Shown here: one piece after another, positions 55,137-62,800 of the stretch | How the letters are laid out: every line of letters starts with the position of its first letter | Numbering within the stretch: the stretch's first letter is position 1 | Assembly: GCA_002901265.1 (NCBI GenBank) | Contig: PPHI01000042.1 | Span: forward strand, 62,001 to 126,000 | From: Rhodopirellula baltica | GTDB taxonomy: Bacteria > Planctomycetota > Planctomycetia > Pirellulales > Pirellulaceae | Length of the DNA: 64,000 bases | Direction of reading: 5' to 3' | Notes under the pieces: model-generated | What the model saw: only the letters and a program-made list of their open reading frames with translations | Told to the model about the DNA's origin: nothing | The model's database searches: none | Position numbers and translations under genes: made by a program

Positions 55137-55964
55137 ATGTCCTCGACACCGCCCCCCAACGGCCTCCCGGGCCTGACACGGGAACCGATCCGGACGAACG
55201 GGACAAGAATTCGGTACCGTGATCGCCTTTCCCGTCTGGGGCTGCATTTTTTGTTTGTCGCCCTATTCGCGATCATTGGCGGATCGCTGCGCGGTTTCAA
55301 CCTGCTGTTGCTGCTGGCAGGCCTTTTAATCAGTGTCGTCATCGTCCAGTGGCGTACGGCACACACGGCGATCCGACGAGTGCACCTGTCCCGACAACCG
55401 CTGTCCGGCGGACATGTGGGAGACGACGTTCACATACGTTATCGCGTCCGAAATCTGTCGCGTTTTTTTCCGACCGCATTCGTTCAAATCGAAGAATCAC
55501 TTGTCCCTGTAGATGCCATTGACGACGACGAGAAATGGTCGGTCTTTGCGGCGACCGGCTCCGTCGCACCTCAACAGTCCATCGAGACCTCGGTGCAATG
55601 TCGATTCGCCACACGCGGGGCTTTCCAACTGGGCCCGCTGATCGCTTCGACAACATTTCCGTTTGCGTTAAGTGTCAGTGAACGACAGACCGTCAACAGC
55701 GAACAAACGATTTACGTTTATCCGAGCCTGCTAACTCTGAAGCGACATTGGCAACGCTTGCTCCCGCCCCGTCCCGGCGGTGATGGCGACCGGTCTACCA
55801 CCGGGACCAACTACCAAGGCGAGTTCTATGGCCTGCGTCCTTGGCAATCCGGAGACCATGTTCGACACATTCATTGGCGTACGACCGCAAGGTTGGTGAG
55901 CCGGCCGTACGTCAATTCGAACAACGCCATCGACATCAAATCTGTTTCATCGTCGACGGAGTGA
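55137..55964 (+). CDS. DUF58 protein, N-terminal part (frame broken at about 55893)
   Basis: This frame encodes two membrane helices (about 34-50 and 55-75), the beta-sandwich region and the start of the DUF58 signature: GEFYGLRPWQSGDHVRHIHWRTTAR. A normal DUF58 protein continues with a conserved VRQFEQ..-type strand and a VWA-like fold. Here the frame becomes nonsense (VSRPYVNSNN..) and stops, while the expected residues GEPAVRQFEQ are present in the overlapping frame. One missing base near 55893-55894 explains both. Product if intact: a membrane-bound DUF58 protein of the kind paired with MoxR ATPases and transglutaminases. Confidence 0.7.
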   Translation: MSSTPPPNGLPGLTREPIRTNGTRIRYRDRLSRLGLHFLFVALFAIIGGSLRGFNLLLLLAGLLISVVIVQWRTAHTAIRRVHLSRQPLSGGHVGDDVHIRYRVRNLSRFFPTAFVQIEESLVPVDAIDDDEKWSVFAATGSVAPQQSIETSVQCRFATRGAFQLGPLIASTTFPFALSVSERQTVNSEQTIYVYPSLLTLKRHWQRLLPPRPGGDGDRSTTGTNYQGEFYGLRPWQSGDHVRHIHWRTTARLVSRPYVNSNNAIDIKSVSSSTE

Positions 55965-56566
55965 TTCCTTCCTTAGCTAACCCCAATCAGGACGCTACAC
56001 CGAGTGACGAAGCCGACTTTGAAAAAACTCTGTCGCTAGCCGCGACGTTCATTTCGGAGTTGACCAAGATGTCGGTCCCGGTCTCATTGTTGGTTTGTGA
56101 CGCCGTCAGCGAAACATTTGGCAAATCACCCTTGTTGACGGTTACCGGTTCAGACTGCCGACCGCTGCTCGAACGCCTCGCACTCAGCGAACAAGGCTCC
56201 GTGTCCGCCAGTCAACCAAAGCAAACCAAATTTCCTGACCCGCTTGTCGATTTGGTAACTCGTTATGCGTCGAGGTTGGCACAACGTGACTTGGTCGTGA
56301 TCAGTCAACGCAAGTTTCGTGACGTGATGCTTCCTACTGGACAGGGTGGAATGCCAGAACATCGGCGTTCGCCAGATTGGCTCTCTTTGGCACGCAGCGG
56401 GCGTTTGTCCTGGATCAATATCCTCTCCCAGGAAACCGAACGCTACGTACAGTTCTCCCAGGAGTACGTACAGTTCACACAAGAAAACGCGCGACTCCCT
56501 CGTGAGAACGCTGGCCAGGCTCGGCCCACTTCGGCTCATACTCCACCTTCGGCAGTGAATTCGTGA
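55841..56566 (+). pseudogene. DUF58 protein, C-terminal part in shifted frame
   Basis: Meaningful coding starts at about 55895 (GEPAVRQFEQ, CFIVDGV) in the frame shifted by -1 from the N-terminal part; the upstream codons of this frame are shadow. It contains the VWA-like strand/helix region (VSLLVCDAVSETFG) and ends with a Gln/Glu/Tyr-rich duplicated unit (YVQFSQE / YVQFTQE). Its stop overlaps the GTG start of the transglutaminase gene (GTGA), which is strong evidence that this frame is the natural end of the DUF58 gene. Joined, the two parts give about 475 residues, a normal size. Confidence 0.65.
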
Positions 56567-59061
56567 ACGGCGACACTTCTACCGCACCGCTTCGACGCAA
56601 TTCGAAGGCGCCGTTTTCTTCGCTGCCGAGTGCGCGGACGAAGCTGTATTTTTACTATGCGTTGCTATCCGCTGCCGGCGGAGTCGTACTGGGCATCGGC
56701 CAAGACGCGGACGAAATCGCGGTCCTGGCCGTGTTCTTTGCGGTGTTCGGATTTTTGTTTGTCGACTACCTCAGTTTGATCGCGTTGCCACAGTTGCTCG
56801 GGTACATCGCGATGGGACTTTCGGCAGCCTACTGCATCCAGGATTTCTGGCTGCTGGAACAACGCGGCCAAACCCAAATGGTTTCGGTTGCCTTGTTGTT
56901 GGTGTTGGTTCAAGGCATCTTGATGATGCAACGCAAGTCGCGAAGGATCCTGGAACAGCTCGCTGTCTTTTGCCTGTTGGAATTGGTGGTTGCCGCAATC
57001 TTCAATGATGCGATCGGATTTGGCGTCATGGTGTTGCCGATTTCGATCATCGGCGCCAGCGCGTTGTGTTTGCTTGGTGTGGTCACGATTGCCGAAAATC
57101 TTGAATCGAACCTACCTCTCCGGCCTGCGGCCGAACCCAAAACTCGCCTCGCACGTGTTTTACGACGCATTGCCGAATACGTTCGCAAGCCGTCGACACC
57201 GAACTCACGCGTCACCATCCAATCGCCGTCGACTGCCGCGATCGTGGACGAATCGGCAGTGCGTTGGGCCAAAGTTCCGTTGTTGGTTTCCACGCCTGCG
57301 ATTTGCTTGGTCATGTTGACGTTTTTCTACTTGTTGCCACGTCGCATTGTCCCGACAAGGTCGTCGCTTTCTGGACCGGCGATGGTCGGATTCGACGACG
57401 AAATTCGCTTGGAACAACTCGGCCAAGTGATGCAAAACTCGGCGCGGGCTTTGAAGGTCCAACTCACCAATGCAGACACCGGCGCTCCTTACGAATTGCA
57501 ACACGGGTTGTATCTGCGTGGCAAAGTCCTGGAACGCTACGATGTCGATTATTCGCGAGGGCAGCCCATCGCAAAATGGGTGTCGTCGACATCGCCACCA
57601 CGAGTCCTCAGCCGTTTGCCGGCCGGATACGTTCCAGCCGACCGCGCGCAACGACTGCGATACGACAAGGTCGAAGTCGAGATCACCTGCGAATCGATGT
57701 CGCGTCCAGCTTTGTTTGCCGTCGCGCCTTATTACAGCGATGAACTGAACCCCGAAATATTGCATGCGGTCGATCGCTGGACGCTAACGCGAGACACCGA
57801 TAGCCCTCCGTTCCCCGCACTTACCTACCGATTTTTCACCAACTCGTTCTACAAAGGCGTCCAAGCCGAACTGACCCCGCGCCCGATTCGCACGTCAACA
57901 ACTTACAACCGTAGCGGCTTGCCATATTCATTTGGCAACGCCGAACGGGACGATTACTACTCCCGTGAGTTTCGCCAATACCAGCGTCAGTTATTGACCT
58001 TCGATCGAGATCGATTGCCGAGTGCCGAACGACTCGCCGAACAGATCCTCGAGACAATCCCCGACCAAGAACGCGTCGCATCCCGAATCGCAAAAGAGTT
58101 CGCGTACTACTTGGCAACGGATCCGCAGTTCCAATACACGTTGGACCTGTCGGCGAAAGTGCTGCCGAACGTCGACCCGATCGAACAGTTTCTTGCCACG
58201 GATCGACGCGGCCACTGCCAATACTTTGCGTCAGCGTTGGCGTTGATGTTGCGCAGCGTTGGCATTCCCAGTCGTGTCATCGTCGGCTATCGCAGCGACG
58301 AATTCAATAAAATTGGCGGCTACTACATCGCAAGGCAGCAACACGCCCATGCTTGGGTCGAAGCTCTTGTCGAAGGCAAGGAATTTCCACAAGCTGCAAT
58401 CCCGGCCGGATCAAAACCGTCGCGTTGGTACTGGTTGCGTCTGGACCCGACACCGGCGGCAAGCCTGTTTCAACAGCAACAAGATCGCCAAGGTGCACAA
58501 GGTCTGATGAACCTCGCCAATAACATCTGGGAAGACTATGTCGTCGACATGAATCGCAACCGACAAAACGATGCGATCCAACAAGCTGCCCAGTACCAGC
58601 AAATGAAGTCGACCTATGACACATTTTGGCGTCAGATGAAACAGAACATGAGCCAACTCAGTTCGCAGCGATCCGACAAACGGTTCTCACTTGATCGCAG
58701 GTATCTGGTCGCGATTCTGTTAGCCGTCTGCGTTGCGATGGCAATTTATGTGGTCTCGAAAATCTCAATTCCCAGCTTTGGGTTTCCATTTCGAAGGCGA
58801 CGCAAGCATCGAGCGAAAGAGATTTCGATTCCGTTCTATGGCGAAGCAATTCGATTGTTACGAAGAACCGGTATTGAGCGTGATGACTTCGAAACGCCTG
58901 ACGAATTTGCCAAGCGTGTTGGCGTGCACTATCCGCCGCTGAAAGTGTTGACCGATGCGTTCAATGATTGCCGCTATGGCGGGCAACGGGTTGAGGCTTC
59001 CGACGAGATTGCAGAAGCACTTACCGATCTAAAACGCTTGCTCGCCAGTCCGTCCAAGTAG
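56563..59061 (+). CDS. TgpA-like transglutaminase domain membrane protein
   Basis: This 832-residue protein uses a GTG start overlapping the DUF58 stop. The N-terminal third has several membrane helices (about 25-165 and one near 245), then an extracytoplasmic region. The transglutaminase-like core has Cys552 in RRGHCQYFASALALMLRS, His596 in QHAHAWVE and Asp628 in WLRLDPTPA: a complete Cys-His-Asp triad. A further helix (about 715-740) and a basic cytoplasmic tail with DUF4129-like character follow. DUF58 and transglutaminase genes usually travel with a MoxR ATPase; none is seen here. Function is unknown, possibly peptide-bond or crosslink chemistry at the envelope. Confidence 0.88.
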   Translation: MNGDTSTAPLRRNSKAPFSSLPSARTKLYFYYALLSAAGGVVLGIGQDADEIAVLAVFFAVFGFLFVDYLSLIALPQLLGYIAMGLSAAYCIQDFWLLEQRGQTQMVSVALLLVLVQGILMMQRKSRRILEQLAVFCLLELVVAAIFNDAIGFGVMVLPISIIGASALCLLGVVTIAENLESNLPLRPAAEPKTRLARVLRRIAEYVRKPSTPNSRVTIQSPSTAAIVDESAVRWAKVPLLVSTPAICLVMLTFFYLLPRRIVPTRSSLSGPAMVGFDDEIRLEQLGQVMQNSARALKVQLTNADTGAPYELQHGLYLRGKVLERYDVDYSRGQPIAKWVSSTSPPRVLSRLPAGYVPADRAQRLRYDKVEVEITCESMSRPALFAVAPYYSDELNPEILHAVDRWTLTRDTDSPPFPALTYRFFTNSFYKGVQAELTPRPIRTSTTYNRSGLPYSFGNAERDDYYSREFRQYQRQLLTFDRDRLPSAERLAEQILETIPDQERVASRIAKEFAYYLATDPQFQYTLDLSAKVLPNVDPIEQFLATDRRGHCQYFASALALMLRSVGIPSRVIVGYRSDEFNKIGGYYIARQQHAHAWVEALVEGKEFPQAAIPAGSKPSRWYWLRLDPTPAASLFQQQQDRQGAQGLMNLANNIWEDYVVDMNRNRQNDAIQQAAQYQQMKSTYDTFWRQMKQNMSQLSSQRSDKRFSLDRRYLVAILLAVCVAMAIYVVSKISIPSFGFPFRRRRKHRAKEISIPFYGEAIRLLRRTGIERDDFETPDEFAKRVGVHYPPLKVLTDAFNDCRYGGQRVEASDEIAEALTDLKRLLASPSK

Positions 59062-59096
59062 CGTTTCCCGGAACGTCACGTGAGTGGCAACAGCGC

Positions 59097-59131
59097 AAAA
59101 AGAAACGACACACCAGAATCTGGCGTGTCGT
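59097..59131 (-). terminator. intrinsic terminator of the HU-like gene
   Basis: The 11-bp stem acgacacacca/tggcgtgtcgt (59105-59115 and 59121-59131, one mismatch) has the loop gaatc. On the minus strand it is followed by TTTCTTTTT, a good intrinsic terminator 30 bases after the HU-like stop codon. It may also stop plus-strand transcription from the transglutaminase gene. Confidence 0.7.
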
Positions 59132-59159
59132 CTGTCGATTCACATTTGAAACGATCTGT

Positions 59160-59477
59160 TTAGATCATTTCCTTCAGGCCTTTCAAAGGACGGATCACGA
59201 CCTTTTTGCTGGCCGGTTTTGGCTTCAACCAAATTTCCGAACCATCGGCTGGGTTACGTCCCTTTCGCTTTGGTTTGGCGGGAACATCTTTGCGTTGAAT
59301 CTTGCAAAGTCCGGGAATGGTGAACTGTCCCGAGCCGCTGCGGCCCATCTCTCGTGCGATTTCGTCAGTCAGTGCATCGAAGACCGCAGCCACATCTTTC
59401 TTGGCCAATTCGGTCGACTCAGCGATGTTTGCGATGATCTGAGTCTTGGTGGGTGCTTTCGGCGGAGCTTTAGCCAT
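59160..59477 (-). CDS. HU/IHF-family DNA-binding protein
   Basis: From the ATG at 59477 the protein is 105 residues; upstream frame residues do not look coding. It has the HU fold pattern: KTQIIANIAESTELAKKDVAAVFDALTDEIAREM (two helices), then GSGQFTIPGLCKIQRK (strands) and, in place of the usual arm, PAKPKRKGRNPADGSEIWLKPKPASKKVVIRPLKGLK. HU-like proteins bend and compact DNA. The Pro/Lys-rich N-terminus (AKAPPKAPTK) is an extra not found in standard HU. AAGG lies about 10 bases upstream, and a terminator follows. Confidence 0.88.
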   Translation of the reverse strand: MAKAPPKAPTKTQIIANIAESTELAKKDVAAVFDALTDEIAREMGRSGSGQFTIPGLCKIQRKDVPAKPKRKGRNPADGSEIWLKPKPASKKVVIRPLKGLKEMI

Positions 59478-59851
59478 TTGCGAGAACCTTTTCTGATTGC
59501 TTATGCAGGAAGGGTTAGAGCGGGAATGATGATCCCGTGCGTTTCTGACGGGGCCAAGTGTTATGCGTCGCCGAGTTTTGATGCAACCCGGCATCCGCGA
59601 AAAAACCCGCGAATAACGGGGTTTTAGCGACTATGGCCTACGCGGAACTGTACCTTCAGCCGGTCAGTTACTGGCCGATTCAAGTGCAAAAAGGGGCCAA
59701 AAACCCCGGAATTAGCCAGTTTTCCGACGGTTTGGGCCCAAAAACCGCCTGTTTAGCGGTAAAAACGCTGTTTCCGAGGTCCAAATGGACGGATCCGGCG
59801 CACCGAATACGCCCACGATTTTTCCTGCGAATATTTCGTAAAAACCGCGGT
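59478..59851. other. intergenic region between HU-like gene and second surface protein
   Basis: About 374 bases hold the HU promoter and the 3' end of the surface-protein transcript. The words aaaaacccg, aaaaacccc, aaaaaccgc, aaaaacgct and aaaaaccgc recur at 59601, 59699, 59740, 59761 and 59840, several within small inverted repeats. No gene is supported. Confidence 0.45.
59600..59625 (-). terminator. intrinsic-type terminator, minus strand
   Basis: The stem aaaaccc/gggtttt (59602-59608 and 59619-59625) has a 10-base loop and is followed on the minus strand by further T residues. It is positioned after the surface-protein gene and before the HU-like gene, and probably separates the two transcripts. 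Confidence 0.5.
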
Positions 59852-62800
59852 TTAACGACGACGACGGAAGAATCGATCCGCAATGCTCGCGAATCGATTC
59901 GCAGCTTCCACTGGGGTATCTTCCGGCTCGGGTTCAACTTCGCTGTTCTCAACCACGTCGCTCTCGCTCACGCTACTGAGTGACAGCATCGGTGCTGACA
60001 CCTCATTGATCGAAGTTGCCGCCGCGGCGCCCTCCGCTTCCGCTTCGTTCTCGGTGGCGAGCGTCGACGCGGCAGTTTGTGTTTCACCCGAGACGACCTC
60101 GCTCGTCACCGCGTCCGCTGCGGACAATGCGGCGATGTTTTCGCCCTCACCGCTTCCCGACGCTGCAACCGCACTTGCCGATGCGACCTCGGTGTAGTTG
60201 AGGACCGCGTCATCAACGTTCACGCGATAGAACCGCAGATTTCCGATTTGGCCACGCTGCTGTACCAAGTCACGGCGCGAAGTGGAAACGGTCGCCGTCA
60301 CATCATCATCGGAGCTGTCTTTGCCGGTGATGGTGATCTGAGTTCCCGCAGAATTGAGCGACAATTCTGCTTCGGTGATCGAATCCGACGCCCCTTCCGA
60401 TAGCTCTGTCGACACTGCCGTCTTGCCAGGTTCAACGGCAATGAACGCCGCTTGCTTTGGTGACGATCGCAACCAATCCCGCACCGATAGGTACTTCGCC
60501 TTCATACGTCCCAACGAGGCTTCGACGACGGTGTCACCATCGTCGGGTGCACTCGTCAACTCAATACGTTGGGCTTGCTCAGCCCCCTGGTAAAACGGCA
60601 CCGCGGGAATCTCGATCGCGTAGTCACCAGGCAATACCGAGTCAAACAACAACGAGTCCGCACTGTCGAGGCTCGCTCCGATGTCGACGCTGTTACCAAG
60701 AGTATCAGTTCCGACCAACCGCACGCTTCCAACAACCGAGAGTGCATTCGACCCATTGAAGCGAACACGGATCGAACGTTCCGCGAAGTTTTCGACCTGG
60801 ACGGTGAGCGTTCCCGTGCTAGTCGTCGTCCCGTCACTGACCCGGTAAGTAAACGTGTCTGTTCCAGAGAACGAAGCGCTGGAAGGCCGGTACGTGATGT
60901 TCCCGGACGAATCGATCGCGACGGTACCGCCATTGGTTGGCGTCCCAAGATTGGTAAATGTCAATGTTTCGGAAGTACCATCAACATTTTCTGGCAAGTC
61001 TGATAAACGCAGAACGATTGTTGGTGTGCTGGCCTGATTCACACTGACGGTGTCATTCAACACCGGTGGCGGATCGTTAACCGCCGCGACAGTGAACGTC
61101 ACAGTCGCATTTGCCAATCCGCCGCCAGTATCACGAATCGTATAAACAACAGTTTCAGTCCCGAAGAAGTTATCCGCAGGTTCATAGAAGAACGTACTTC
61201 CGTCACTGCTGATTCGTGCCGTACCGCCTTGGCTAGGCGTCGCGACACTGTCGATCACGAACGATTGGTTGTCGCCATCGCGTTGATCGTTCGCCAAAAT
61301 GTTATAGGTCGCTTCGGCAGCGTCTTCGTTGACATTGAAACTGTCATTGGTTGCCGTTGGCGGATCGTCCGAGGACGTGACCAAGACACTGACCGTCACC
61401 TCTTGGGTCGAGGTCCCATCGCTGAGCGTGTAGGTAAACGTATCGGTTCCGGTGAAGTTCGTCGGTGGCGTATAGTTCACTCGGGTGCCGCCGGATGCGA
61501 CAGAGACCGACGCCCCGCTGGTGTTGGAATTGACCGCGGTGACAGTCAACGTTTCGCCGTTATCAGGTGCACTCGAATCGTTTGCCAACACGTCCAACGA
61601 ATTGTTGCTGGAATTCGAATCGACGGTAAACGAATCGTTGACGCCGGTTGGCGGATCGTTCACGCCCGTCACAGTTACCGTGACAGTCGCGACATCCTGG
61701 GTCGTGGTGCTCGTTCCGGCGCGATATGTAAAGGTCGCGGTACCGCTAAAGTCTGCGGTCGGCGTGAACACCAGGCGGCCGTTGCTGATCGTGACCGTGC
61801 CGCCTTCGCTAGGCTGGGTGACTGAATAGATCGACAACGTGTCCCCGCTTGCCGCCGTGTCGTTGGCCAGTACGTCGATCGTCGCCGCGCCGGAGTCTTC
61901 GGCGATGGTCGTGCTGTCATCGTTCAGGGTGAACGTCAATCCGACAGCCAAACTCAAACTTCCATAAAACACATCTTCTGACGGGATGTTGTCATCGATG
62001 TTATACAGCAGAACCTTCTCCGTTCCGTCTGCTTCTTCGCTACGGATGTTAACCGTCCCGCTACCGACGGCCTTCATCTGAACGCGAGCGATCAAAGATT
62101 CCGCTTCGTTTGAGGCGGTCGTCGATGTTGCAGACGCGCCGATTTCGTCGATCAAGCCGTCCGAGAACGTGCCAGTTGGTCCAAGCGTGAACTTGCCCAC
62201 ATATTCGATCGAACTACCGCTGACCGGCTCGATGATGTCAGAATCGAACAGGATGTCCGCGTACACACCGAAGACCCCGACGCGGTCAAAACTGCCACGG
62301 GCATCGACACCCACCAACTCCAATACAAACTCTTCGCCGACTTCCAAGCTGGTGATGATGTTTCCATCGGTATCACGGGCCACCAGTTTCACTTCGGCAA
62401 GCGGCTCGTCCGCGACACCAACGGTAAAGCTTTCCGTCGTCGCATTGCCAGCCAAGTCCGTCGTACGCACCGTGAAAGTATTGTCTCCGATATCTCCGGT
62501 GTCTGGCGTCCAAGTAATCACGCCGGTGCTCGAATTGATTGTCGCGCCCGTCGGAGCTTGGGTCAGAACATAAGCGACTGAACCCTCTTCGGCGCTGTTT
62601 AGATCCGTCGTGTATGGACGACCGACATTCGCACTTGTCGCTACACCACCGATTACGGAAGCAGGCGCGGTCGTGTCATACGTCACTTGCATCGTCGACG
62701 ACAAGGTACTCGTTTCGCCATTGACGGTCTGACGAGCGGCAACGGTGTACACGCCATCGCCCAAAGCCGCAAAGTTATTCGTCGTGATTGTGACACTGGT

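Noticed and set aside
55841-55894. The first 18 codons of the downstream DUF58 frame as a real gene start
   Set aside because: They are the out-of-frame reading of the conserved DUF58 signature; meaningful residues begin only at 55895.
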